Origin: Aliarcobacter cibarius
GTDB lineage: Bacteria; Campylobacterota; Campylobacteria; Campylobacterales; Arcobacteraceae
Direction of reading: 5' to 3'
Assembly: GCF_013372265.1 (NCBI RefSeq)
Contig: NZ_CP054051.1
Coordinates: forward strand, 186,001 to 250,000
Length of the DNA stretch: 64,000 nucleotides
Below, one piece after another: positions 43,067 through 51,823 of this stretch (the first letter of the stretch is position 1; every line of letters starts with the position of its first letter). Made by a program: the position numbers and the translations under genes. The notes under the pieces were generated by a model that did not search any database, had not been told where the DNA came from, and worked only from the letters and a program-made list of their open reading frames with translations.

Positions 43067-43138
43067 GTGTTAACGGAACAAAAGAACAAAATATTAAACA
43101 AATTACAAAGTGAATTAAATCAGGTGGCTATAAAATGA
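43067..43138 (+). other. Possible 23-aa remnant peptide right of the IS
   Basis: GTG...TGA frame VLTEQKNKILNKLQSELNQ directly outside the IS element, helical and gene-like in codon use but without a ribosome binding site. Probably debris of a gene. Confidence 0.2.
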
Positions 43139-43174
43139 TAGAGAATGTTGTGCAAAAAAAGGAGAATTTATAAT

Positions 43175-43528
43175 ATGAAATTTTTCAAAAGATTGATAAA
43201 TAATTTTACTAATTTTCTTCGATATCGTGTGTTAAAACAGAAAGTAATTGAAATTAATGTTGTACACACAAGAGAATTATATTCATTAGAAAGAGTAGAA
43301 AATGAAAACATGGTAACAGACCCAAGCTTTGGAGACAAACCAGTTGTATTTGGTTTTCTAAATTATCGTTGGATAGATATAAAATCAAAATTAGGAAATG
43401 AGGATAAAATATATAAATACACAAGAGTTACTAAAATATCTGACTCTAATAATGGATGTATGGAAGAAGGATTTGAAATAATGAGAAACAATGAGATAAT
43501 TTTCGAACTAAGGACTTCTTACTATTAG
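43175..43528 (+). CDS. Unknown 117-aa protein, possibly frameshifted at its end
   Basis: I take the ATG at 43175 (MKFFKRLINNFTNF), which has a strong AAGGAG 12 bases upstream, rather than the TTG at 43145. The N-terminus is basic and amphipathic; the remainder is predicted strand-rich (PVVFGFLNYRWIDI). No family recognised. After the stop another frame continues with protein-like sequence (DFLLLENRCLSNK..., KFDFNEVLYGKFLHTESFK...) to a TAA at 43669-43671, so the gene may have lost its original C-terminus to a frameshift. Confidence 0.45.
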   Translation: MKFFKRLINNFTNFLRYRVLKQKVIEINVVHTRELYSLERVENENMVTDPSFGDKPVVFGFLNYRWIDIKSKLGNEDKIYKYTRVTKISDSNNGCMEEGFEIMRNNEIIFELRTSYY

Positions 43529-43822
43529 AAAATCGGTGTCTATCTAATAAAATAATAATATCAAGTCTTGAGAAAGGAAGAGAGAATAAATTTGACTTTA
43601 ATGAAGTTTTATATGGTAAATTTTTACACACAGAAAGTTTTAAATCCAAATTTTTTTTAGAAAAACAATAAGCTTTAAAGTTTGTTATTATTCCTTTAAT
43701 TATATATTTTTAAATTTTATATTGTTGAGTTTTTATTATAAGAAATTTCTAACCCCTAATAAAACTTATAATTAATAAAAATAAAGTTTTTTATCTCAAT
43801 TGGTTTCGTTTAAATAAAAAAT

Positions 43823-44014
43823 CTACAATATCTCTTGCACTCGCCCTACTTGCCCATCTTGTAATCTTACTTTTATACCATGTGGATGAGATGGTGAGTT
43901 TGTTAAAACATCTTTTACTATTCCTTGAGTTAATTTATTAGTTCTTTGATCAGCTTTTAAAACTATATTTACTTTTAGTCCTGCTTTTACATTTATTCTT
44001 TTTTTTGGATCCAT
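43823..44014 (-). CDS. ywbE: YwbE-family small protein
   Basis: The 63-aa protein has the complete YwbE (DUF2196) pattern: KAGLKVNIVLKADQRTNKLTQGIVKDVLT, then SHPHGIKVRLQDGQVGRVQEI. This is a small beta-barrel-like fold of unknown function, conserved across many bacteria. It is likely a core gene, making it a possible chromosomal landmark at the edge of the island beside the integrase. Confidence 0.9.
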   Translation of the reverse strand: MDPKKRINVKAGLKVNIVLKADQRTNKLTQGIVKDVLTNSPSHPHGIKVRLQDGQVGRVQEIL

Positions 44015-44071
44015 TTATATTTCTTTCTAATTTATATTTAATTTTAAGGGTTTAAGCTTACTAGTTTATTC

Positions 44072-44989
44072 CTAATACTTTATAGCATTCAAATAAGCTT
44101 TTTGAACCTCTTTTTGATTTGGATTTGTATATATCATTGTTGTTTGAATACTTGCATGTCCTAGTAACTCTTTAACTGTTACAATATTTACATCTTTAGC
44201 TATCATTGATTTTGCAAAAGTATGTCTTAGTATATGAGCGCCTGAATATTTAATACCAATTTTTTTATAAATTTTATTTAAAAATCTATATATTTGAGAA
44301 CCATCCATTGTTTTACCTGATTTTGTTGAAGCTATATAGTTTATACCATTATTAATGTAATACAATAATTCTTTCTGAATATAAACTTTAGGGATATATA
44401 GAGTTCTTTCTTTATCACCTTTACCAATTGTATGTATAACATACAACTCTTCATCTTCAATGAAGTTTTTTGTTTGTAAAACTTCTAACTCTCCTCTTCT
44501 AGCACCAGTGTAAAGAAGTATTTTTAATATCAAAGATGATCTAATATCTATAAAGCTATTAAAATTTAAATTAGCTAAATACTTTTCTAATATTTTTACA
44601 TCATCTTTCTCTACTCCTTTTGGAGTTCTTTTTTGAAGTTTAATATTTATTTTAAATATAGTAGATAATTTTATATCAATATCAAGATTTTCATTTATAA
44701 ATGTAAAAAATGTTTTTAAATGAGTAATGTATAATTTTTTACTACTCATTTCTAATTCACTATGTTTTTCTAACATCTGATTTTTATACTCTAAAAAATT
44801 CATAATGTCTATTTTCTTTAAATTTTCAAATGAAATAGATTTTTCATACTCTCTAATAAATGCAATAAAACTTTTTATTGTAGTGTTGTAAGAGATGATT
44901 GTATATTTTGATTTATTAGTAAGTTTTAACTCATTTACAAAATGCCCGAAAAATCGTTCTATTTCTAAAGCAAAAGTTTCATTTTTCAC
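44072..44989 (-). CDS. Tyrosine recombinase/integrase
   Basis: The 305-aa protein has an N-terminal SAM-like core-binding domain (about 10-110) and a catalytic domain with TGARRGELEVL (Arg I), GKGDKERTLYIP (Lys), AHILRHTFAKS (H-x-x-R), LLGHASIQTTMIYT (His and Tyr nucleophile). It is Xer-like in length. It could integrate the neighbouring island or be a Xer-type resolvase. Standing beside ywbE and a strong inverted repeat (45023-45054), it is probably the island integrase; no tRNA is visible as attachment site. Confidence 0.9.
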   Translation of the reverse strand: MKNETFALEIERFFGHFVNELKLTNKSKYTIISYNTTIKSFIAFIREYEKSISFENLKKIDIMNFLEYKNQMLEKHSELEMSSKKLYITHLKTFFTFINENLDIDIKLSTIFKINIKLQKRTPKGVEKDDVKILEKYLANLNFNSFIDIRSSLILKILLYTGARRGELEVLQTKNFIEDEELYVIHTIGKGDKERTLYIPKVYIQKELLYYINNGINYIASTKSGKTMDGSQIYRFLNKIYKKIGIKYSGAHILRHTFAKSMIAKDVNIVTVKELLGHASIQTTMIYTNPNQKEVQKAYLNAIKY

Positions 44990-45022
44990 AAAAACCTCCT
45001 AAAAACTACATATTTTTTCATA

Positions 45023-45054
45023 TTATACACTATTATAGTAATAATAGTGTATAA
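45023..45054. repeat. 14-bp-arm inverted repeat upstream of the integrase
   Basis: TTATACACTATTAT-AGTA-ATAATAGTGTATAA, perfect, 34 bases upstream of the integrase start. Its size and symmetry resemble a recombinase binding (dif/att-like) site or a strong operator for the integrase. Confidence 0.55.
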
Positions 45055-45758
45055 ATAAAAAAGATTTTATAGTTTTAATTTAATTCGAATACTATGGAAT
45101 TGATTTTAATAAAGCCTTTCTATTATTAAAAATGAGTCTTTTGACTAAATATATTTTTTAGCTATTATGATTGCTTATGTAAATCTCCAGAATCTTTTTC
45201 ATTCCACGCATTGCACTTTTAGAATCAAATTTAAACAAATAGACCATCTAGGAATTAAGCTAAAGTATTCCTAAATACCAATTTATTTCAATTTTAATTT
45301 AATTCAGATTCTCTATCTGTTGGTTAAGTTATATTTTCTCTTGAGGTGTTACATCAATAAGGACTTATTTATTGAAAAATTTTGATTTATAATCAAACAC
45401 TTTACTTTTAGTTTTCTTATTTTACTTCTACTCTTTCTTAATTGAAATAGTAAATATTTGATATCTAAACATAAATAACAAAATTTTCAATGTTGCTAAT
45501 CTGAATAAATTTTATATTAATATATAATTTATATTATCATTATGATTAAATAATTATTTCTTATTTAGATAATATTATTAATTTTAGTAATTAAATATAA
45601 GAATTTAACTCATATATGATAAATACTTTTATTCAAGATCTAGAAATAAAATCGTTTTTAACTTTAAGTGTAACTAATAACATTATAATTTGATTTTAGT
45701 TCTTTACTAATATATTTAAGACTTAGAGGTTATTTTAACTTTTAAATAATCGTTAATT
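45055..45758. other. 700-base stretch without a recognisable gene
   Basis: Extremely AT-rich, with stops in all frames. I notice only a 14-base direct repeat TTTTAATTTAATTC at about 45074 and 45293. It may be decayed coding DNA or an attachment region. Confidence 0.4.
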
Positions 45759-48086
45759 TTAAATATCATCCAAATAATCAAACTCTTCTTCTTCAAGAGT
45801 TTGGTTATTTTCCACTAAAGTTACATTATTTAATTCATAAGCAACCCATTTTTTTCCATTAAATAAAATTTTAGCATTTGCTTTTGCAGAGCAAACCTTA
45901 TCAATATTATTTAAAATTAATAAATTTTCTGGAATGTAATAGTCCTTTATAAATCCAAAAAAACCATTAGAATTATGTTTTACTTGTAATTCTCCCGAAA
46001 CATCTTTTAACAAAGAATTATCGATTTTATCTGTAAGCTCTACTTTTAAGATATTAATTTTTGTTTTACTGCTATTTTTATCATTAGATGAGTAATACTT
46101 TATTTTTATGAAATCACCAATATTAGGCCTCAAGTCAGTTTGATCAAAGTGAATAACTCCATCTTGCCTAGAATTTATAACATAATGAAATAATTTCTTT
46201 TGAGTATTTATATGGTCAACTATGGCTATTTCTTCTTGTGCACTATTAATTATTTCATCTATTTTATGAAGTGACTTTTCTATTTTTAAAACTAAATATC
46301 TTTTATTTGCATTGTCATAATGCAATTTAACTTCGAAAACATCATTCTTTATTGCATTAACAAGAGATTTAGATTTTTTTCTATTAGTAACAAATTCAAC
46401 ATTTTTAAAATCTGTAAAAATTAATCTCTCTTTTCCTTCCTTATTTTTAAAAGTTTCATATAAAACTACATAAGTCGAAGGAATATTAGATAAGATATAT
46501 TCTTCTGCTTCTGATTTAGAAGATTCATAAAAAGTTTTATTGTCTAATGAAGAAGATTCGATATTTGAAACTTTAGAAAATAGTATATGAAATTTTTCTG
46601 TAATTTTCCATCCTTTTTCTTCTCTATGATTTCTGTATTTAGTTAATTCAACAAGTCCTTCATTTAATTGTCCACTATCTAATAATAATTCTGCTAAATC
46701 GAGTCTAATCTCTCCCAAAAAATCCTCATTGGGTTGAATAGTAATAGCTTTGCATAACATAGAAATAGATAGGTATTTATTTCTATTTTTGATAATATTT
46801 GAAAATTCATGCCATGCGTATGCTTGATCACTCAATTCTAAAATAATACTTTTGTAAATTTGAATAGCTTCATCTATTTTATTTGTTTTATTAAGTAATA
46901 TTGCATATTCCCTTAGTAACCAAATGTCATTTTCTAGTTTTTTTAGAGCATATTGATATAAATTAATTATCCAACCAATATCTTCTTGATCTTTATTTGA
47001 TGATCTGACAATATCAAATAGTTTTTTTAGAGATTTTAATGCAAGTGACTTGTTGGTATATTCTCCATTAATTTCCTCCCTCCAGTCTTCATTCGTAAAG
47101 TTTTGAATATTCCAATTTTTAATAAACTCATAAAATCTCCATTGGTTATCCTCTATCATATATCTTTCTGCAAGCTTTAAAATTTCAGAGTGCCAGTGAG
47201 ATGGTCCATAATTAGAATATGTATTTACATAATAATTTAAAACACTCCACATAAAATTTATCTGATTATCTTTGTGAGCTTGAAATATCTTCCAAAAAAA
47301 TGTTTCTCTAATACTCTCTATAATAAGATTTTCATTTTTAATTTCATGGATTAAATAGTTAATATCATACGGTGTCTGATTGTTAATAATTACTTTGAGA
47401 AGCCTACTTAGTAAAGATGGAAACTCTTTACCTTCATTATATTGCTTTCTAATATCGTCTTTTTGTAAATATTTAGGATTCCAAATTTGAAAAAATTTGA
47501 AAATATCAAAATCTTTATGTGTAGATGCATAATGAACTGCAATTTGCAATATCATTGAATGTAATAAAGAGGGTCTTTCATTTTTTAGATTTAAATATTC
47601 AAATAATATTTTTTTAAGAGCATCAATAGTTAGAGTATTTTCAAATGCTTTAACATACCTGTACAAAATCCATCCGTATGACTCATGATGATTAATACTT
47701 AAATTACCTGATTGCTTAATATTTTGAAATATATTTAATGCTTCTTGGTGTTTTCCATTTTTACTTAGTTGTTCAGCTTGTTGTATATGTGAATAGGCAG
47801 AGTCTAGTTTTGGCTTTAATAGTTCAATTTGCTTAGTCAAAATATCATCATGCGTTACAAAGTTTATAGAATTCAATTGATTAAAAAAGTTTTTTGCTAA
47901 CTCCAAGTTTTTAGTTGATTCAATTTTAATAATATCAATTAGTACCCAAGCATAAGCTTTTTGAGTCCATTCATCATTTGGATCATTCTTAAAGAGATGC
48001 GAAGCTATTTTATATGCATCGCTTAACTGTTTATTTTTTCTAAGTTCAAAAACTTTTTTAGTTGTATATTCTTCAATTTCAGACAT
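45759..48086 (-). CDS. TPR-type repeat protein, second gene of an unassigned helicase pair
   Basis: I start at the ATG at 48086 (MSEIEEYTT), 9 bases after the helicase stop; a TTG three codons earlier is possible. The 775-aa protein is mostly helical repeats: LFKNDPNDEWTQKAYAWVLI, EQLSKNGKHQEALNIF, IDEAIQIYKSIILELSDQAYAWHEFS and ELLLDSGQLNEGL all have TPR spacing. The last 200 residues are strand-rich, with NGFFGFIKDYYIP resembling a cold-shock/S1-type nucleic-acid-binding barrel. A TPR array plus an RNA/DNA-binding end suggests a sensor or scaffold for the helicase. No known system recognised. Confidence 0.7.
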   Translation of the reverse strand: MSEIEEYTTKKVFELRKNKQLSDAYKIASHLFKNDPNDEWTQKAYAWVLIDIIKIESTKNLELAKNFFNQLNSINFVTHDDILTKQIELLKPKLDSAYSHIQQAEQLSKNGKHQEALNIFQNIKQSGNLSINHHESYGWILYRYVKAFENTLTIDALKKILFEYLNLKNERPSLLHSMILQIAVHYASTHKDFDIFKFFQIWNPKYLQKDDIRKQYNEGKEFPSLLSRLLKVIINNQTPYDINYLIHEIKNENLIIESIRETFFWKIFQAHKDNQINFMWSVLNYYVNTYSNYGPSHWHSEILKLAERYMIEDNQWRFYEFIKNWNIQNFTNEDWREEINGEYTNKSLALKSLKKLFDIVRSSNKDQEDIGWIINLYQYALKKLENDIWLLREYAILLNKTNKIDEAIQIYKSIILELSDQAYAWHEFSNIIKNRNKYLSISMLCKAITIQPNEDFLGEIRLDLAELLLDSGQLNEGLVELTKYRNHREEKGWKITEKFHILFSKVSNIESSSLDNKTFYESSKSEAEEYILSNIPSTYVVLYETFKNKEGKERLIFTDFKNVEFVTNRKKSKSLVNAIKNDVFEVKLHYDNANKRYLVLKIEKSLHKIDEIINSAQEEIAIVDHINTQKKLFHYVINSRQDGVIHFDQTDLRPNIGDFIKIKYYSSNDKNSSKTKINILKVELTDKIDNSLLKDVSGELQVKHNSNGFFGFIKDYYIPENLLILNNIDKVCSAKANAKILFNGKKWVAYELNNVTLVENNQTLEEEEFDYLDDI

Positions 48087-48095
48087 TTTAACCAA

Positions 48096-50198
48096 CTAAT
48101 TTAAAAGAGATAATATCAATTTACTTAATTCAATTGATGAATTACTTTGTGGTTGTGAACGAGTAAATTGTTTTTTACCGTTGTAGTAAAAATCTATAAT
48201 GGAAACTTCATTATTTTGTTTAAATGTATATCTTTCTAAATAATTAAAATGCTCTATTTGTATGATTTCAATATCATAATTGCTGATTGTATTTAAAATA
48301 GCATTATAATATTCTTCTAAAAAATTTTCAGCAAATACAAAATGTTTTTTATCCTCTGCCATATTAGCCAAAAATAGTGTTTTATTTTCTAGAGACTTTA
48401 GTAAAATCTCAGCAAGTTTTGCAAGAGTATTTGTTTCAATTGCAGATACTTTAGTAATTTTATTTTTACTATTATAGATAAATTTAATTCTACATATTTC
48501 ATTGTTGTATTCAAGTGTGTACTGTTCACAATATTGATTATGAATTGTATCTGTAATTTTTATATCACTTTGATCTAATAATTTTTTGGTTTCAGAATAA
48601 ATTGCATCTTCTATAAATTCTGGTAAAGTAATTTGTGCTGAGAATTCATTATTAGTGCTATCATTTATTTCTTTTGTTTCAATAGGTTGTAGTACAGGAG
48701 AATTATATTGTTGCATTTTAGTAAATGGTGAAAAATGAGGTTCATCAAGTGTAAACAGTTTTTCAGAACTTCTTGTTATTGCTGTATATATCCATCTAAA
48801 ATAGCTTTGACTTAATACACTTTGATGAGTTTTGCAATTTAAAAATACATTTTTCCATTCACTACCTTGGGCTTTATGACAAGTAATTGCATATCCAAAC
48901 TTTATTTTTAAAGCATTAAAATAAGGATCTTTTTTTAATGCATCTTTCCATTCTTTAGTATTTGATTTTAAATGTGGATTTCTCATCACAAAATCAACAT
49001 ACAATGCTTTATGTTGGTTTGAACTAAGGTTTGATTTGTCTGAGTAAAGAAGGTTTTCTATAATTTTAGATTTTATAGAGTGTGGTACTCCATTGATATC
49101 ATGAAATAGAATTGTAACATCCCTAAAATATAAGGTTTCATTAATTATTCCATTTTTTGTAACAATATGTTTTACTTCAGGTTTATAAGATACTTCTTGA
49201 ATAATTCCAAAGTCACCGTTAGAAATAAAGATTTCATAGTTTGCATTATTTGAAACAACCAATACTTTATCATTTACTGTAATATTATTTGTATTGCCTG
49301 GAAAAAAATATTCTCTGATTTTATCGTTATACTCTTTAACTGATGCATTTGAAAAAGCAATAACAATTGTATCTTGATCAATTCTATTATTGCATTGCAT
49401 TAAATAAGTATTTAAAAAATCCTCGTGAGCTATATGAGCTACATCATTATAATTTGTATCGATATCTAATTGATTGAATGTTTGATTGTCAAGTGATTTT
49501 CTGATGGGCACAGTATTTTTTAAAATACCACTATCAGATTTTTGTCTAACTACTTCTGTAAGTTCATAATCATTAACTAATAGATTAAAAGTTTGTTTTA
49601 AATACTGAGCATCCAATGCAGGAGAAAAATTCATTCCAATAGGAGGTAGCTGAGCATTATCTCCTATAAATATGATTTTTTTATTATGGTCATTACAATC
49701 TATATTGATATATTTTAATAAATCTTGTAATAAAAACCCACTACCAAATCTAAAAAATTCAGGTTCACTATAAATATTAGATATCATTGATGCTTCATCT
49801 ATAATGTAAATAGTATTATTGGAATCTTCATTCACTCTAAGATCGAAATAGAATTTATAAGTTTTATCATTTTCATTTTCTTTATATTCCTTTATGTCAT
49901 TTGTGGAATAGATAGTTTTATGAATAGTGTATGCTTCATTTTGTGTTTTATTTGCAATAACTTTTGCCGCTTTTCCAGTAGGAGCTGCAAGAATAAACGT
50001 TCTTCGTATTTCTTTTAAATATTCAGTTAAGCCTTTTGTAATAAATGTCTTACCAGTACCTGCATACCCTTTTAAAAGAAAAATATTTTGTGAAGAATTA
50101 GGAGCATCTATAAAAGCTTCTAATTTACTTACAAGTTCACTTTGAGAATTAGTCAAATTATATTTTTGAAAAAATTGTGACAGTTTTATTGCTGACAT
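48096..50198 (-). CDS. RecD/UvrD-like superfamily 1 helicase with duplicated C-terminal domain
   Basis: The 700-aa protein has Walker A KGYAGTGKTF (44-51), AAPTGKAAKVI (Ia), IYIIDEASMI (II), IFIGDNAQLPPIG (III), LTEVVRQ (IV), AITCHKAQGSEWKNVF (V) and YTAITRSSEKLF (VI), all typical of RecD/TraA-type 5'-3' helicases. After residue about 525 come two related modules of about 75 aa (about 528-605, 626-700) with the pattern DI.I...H..Y.E.YT...N.E...I.F.YN.K, an internal duplication I do not recognise. It is followed at once by the TPR gene; together they look like a two-gene operon, plausibly for defence. Confidence 0.85.
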   Translation of the reverse strand: MSAIKLSQFFQKYNLTNSQSELVSKLEAFIDAPNSSQNIFLLKGYAGTGKTFITKGLTEYLKEIRRTFILAAPTGKAAKVIANKTQNEAYTIHKTIYSTNDIKEYKENENDKTYKFYFDLRVNEDSNNTIYIIDEASMISNIYSEPEFFRFGSGFLLQDLLKYINIDCNDHNKKIIFIGDNAQLPPIGMNFSPALDAQYLKQTFNLLVNDYELTEVVRQKSDSGILKNTVPIRKSLDNQTFNQLDIDTNYNDVAHIAHEDFLNTYLMQCNNRIDQDTIVIAFSNASVKEYNDKIREYFFPGNTNNITVNDKVLVVSNNANYEIFISNGDFGIIQEVSYKPEVKHIVTKNGIINETLYFRDVTILFHDINGVPHSIKSKIIENLLYSDKSNLSSNQHKALYVDFVMRNPHLKSNTKEWKDALKKDPYFNALKIKFGYAITCHKAQGSEWKNVFLNCKTHQSVLSQSYFRWIYTAITRSSEKLFTLDEPHFSPFTKMQQYNSPVLQPIETKEINDSTNNEFSAQITLPEFIEDAIYSETKKLLDQSDIKITDTIHNQYCEQYTLEYNNEICRIKFIYNSKNKITKVSAIETNTLAKLAEILLKSLENKTLFLANMAEDKKHFVFAENFLEEYYNAILNTISNYDIEIIQIEHFNYLERYTFKQNNEVSIIDFYYNGKKQFTRSQPQSNSSIELSKLILSLLN

Positions 50199-50376
50199 TG
50201 TATTCCTTTTTTATTTTAATAATACTAGAAAAAATCGACATATTTTGTCTATATTATATAATATTTATAGTTCTTCTATCAAAATTTGTTTGGCTATTTA
50301 ATATAGTATTAAAGATTTAGTGTTTGGCTTCATGATTTGTCTTTACTTGCTTTATTTAAGATTTAATGAATTAAAT

Positions 50377-50805
50377 CTAACTGTTAAATCCCAATTTCAT
50401 ACTATTTAATTTTTTTAATTTAACTATATCATTTGGTAAATTTCCAAAGTATAAATTTAAATTTAATTCTTCTAGGTTTTTTAAAGCTGAAATACCTTTT
50501 GGAATTTCATTAAAAAAATTACCTGATAAATCTAACTTTTTTAGTTTCTTTAGTTTATACAAATTAGGGTGTATTTTATTTATATATGATAATCCTAAGA
50601 TTAGTTCTTCAAGGTGTTTGAAATATTTAATTTCTTTTGGTAAAGGTCCATCTATTCCTTTGACATTAACAACTAATTTTTTAATATTTTTTACTTGAGA
50701 TATCTCTTTTGGAACTCTATGGCAAAGGCAACATAGATCTAATCTTTTTAATTTAAATAGTTCTTCTTTTGTTTTTGGGAAAGTATACTCTTCATTTTCC
50801 ATCAT
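50377..50805 (-). CDS. Leucine-rich-repeat protein, 5' end uncertain
   Basis: The 142-aa protein has about five LRR units with the pattern L..L.L....(I/L)P..I..LK.L..L.L (e.g. IKYFKHLEELILGL, LYKLKKLKKLDLSGN, ISALKNLEELNLNL). The ATG ATG at 50805 lacks a clear ribosome binding site. The same frame is open for 27 more codons upstream, with convincing residues (WKKNPFVGLYPSLDKIFKW) but no start codon before a stop. The gene may therefore be 5'-truncated or use an unusual start. A protein-binding role is likely; partner unknown. Confidence 0.6.
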   Translation of the reverse strand: MMENEEYTFPKTKEELFKLKRLDLCCLCHRVPKEISQVKNIKKLVVNVKGIDGPLPKEIKYFKHLEELILGLSYINKIHPNLYKLKKLKKLDLSGNFFNEIPKGISALKNLEELNLNLYFGNLPNDIVKLKKLNSMKLGFNS

Positions 50806-51069
50806 GGAAAACCATTTAAAGATTTTATCTAAAGATGGGTATAGACCTACAAAGGGATTTTTTTTCCAACAATATTTAAAAATAGCTTAAATCTAATTCT
50901 AATATAAAATCATTAACTATTTTCTCTTAATTTTTTGTAAAAATTTCTAAAAGTACAAAAAACTCCTTTTTAGTGTATTTTATTTAAATTCTATGATATA
51001 TTTAATATACTTTGAATAATATATTAGTTAATTTACATTTTTACAATATAATTTGGTATGGTTTTTATA

Positions 51070-51099
51070 ATGTAAATTAAACGTTCATTTAATTTACAT
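51070..51099. promoter_or_regulatory. Putative res subsite of the adjacent resolvase
   Basis: ATGTAAATTAAA-CGTTCA-TTTAATTTACAT: perfect 12-bp arms with a 6-base centre, 26 bases upstream of the resolvase ATG. A half-copy TTAATTTACAT lies about 40 bases further upstream (51029-51039). Length and position match Tn3-type res subsites that double as operators. The remainder of 50806-51124 shows no gene. Confidence 0.6.
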
Positions 51100-51124
51100 A
51101 TTTTTTCAAAAAGGAATTTTTAAA

Positions 51125-51736
51125 ATGTTAATAGGTTATGCTCGTGTTTCAAAATCAGATAATTCACAAGTTTTAGATTTACAAATTGATGCTCTTACAA
51201 ATTCAGGAGTAAAAGAAGAAAATATTTATAGTGATAAAATTTCTGGAAGTAAAGATGCAAGACCAGGACTAGAAAATTGTCTAAAAGCTTTAAGAGAAGA
51301 TGACATATTAGTTGTATATAAACTTGATAGGCTTGGAAGAAATTTAAAACATCTTATTCAAACTGTTGAAGATTTAACAAAAAGAAAAATAGGATTTAAA
51401 GTTTTAAGTGGTCAAGGTGTAAATATAGATACAACAACACCTGCAGGTAAAATGATATTTTCTATATTTGGAGCATTAGCTGAATTTGAAAGAGAACTTA
51501 TTCGAGAAAGAACAATAGCAGGTATTACTGCAGCTCGTGCAAGAGGAAGAATGGGTGGAAGAAAATTCAATCTTACAAAAGCTCAAGTAAGACTTGCAGA
51601 AGCTAGTATGAAAAATAGAGATACAAGTGTTACTGAACTTTGTAAGGAGTTAAAAATCACAAGAGCAACTTTATACAAATATATTTCACCAAATGGTGAA
51701 TTAAGAGATTATGCAAAAAGAGTGCTTGAAAAATAA
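51125..51736 (+). CDS. tnpR: Serine resolvase of Tn3 type
   Basis: The 203-aa protein has MLIGYARVSKSDNSQVLDLQ with catalytic serine (S9), DKISGSKDARPGLENCL, VYKLDRLGRNLKHL, GKMIFSIFGALAEFERELIRERT, the hinge GGRKF and a C-terminal helix-turn-helix (SVTELCKELKITRATLYKYI). The start follows AAAAGGA. Its binding-site repeat lies directly upstream. The partial Tn3-type transposase at 62119 makes it plausible that this is tnpR of a large Tn3-family unit, though the 10-kb separation is unusual. Confidence 0.92.
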   Translation: MLIGYARVSKSDNSQVLDLQIDALTNSGVKEENIYSDKISGSKDARPGLENCLKALREDDILVVYKLDRLGRNLKHLIQTVEDLTKRKIGFKVLSGQGVNIDTTTPAGKMIFSIFGALAEFERELIRERTIAGITAARARGRMGGRKFNLTKAQVRLAEASMKNRDTSVTELCKELKITRATLYKYISPNGELRDYAKRVLEK

Positions 51737-51823
51737 TATTTCAATTAAAGTTTATATAAGCTATTTTAGTAGATTGTTTAAATGGTAGAAGGATTTTTTA
51801 TTAGAATAATTTAATATCATAAT

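Noticed and set aside
39241-45224. A shared 16-mer (CATTGCACTTTTAGAA) in MYG1 and in the gene-free stretch near 45.2 kb
   Set aside because: The match stops at 16 bases with no extended similarity; in such AT-rich DNA this is probably chance.
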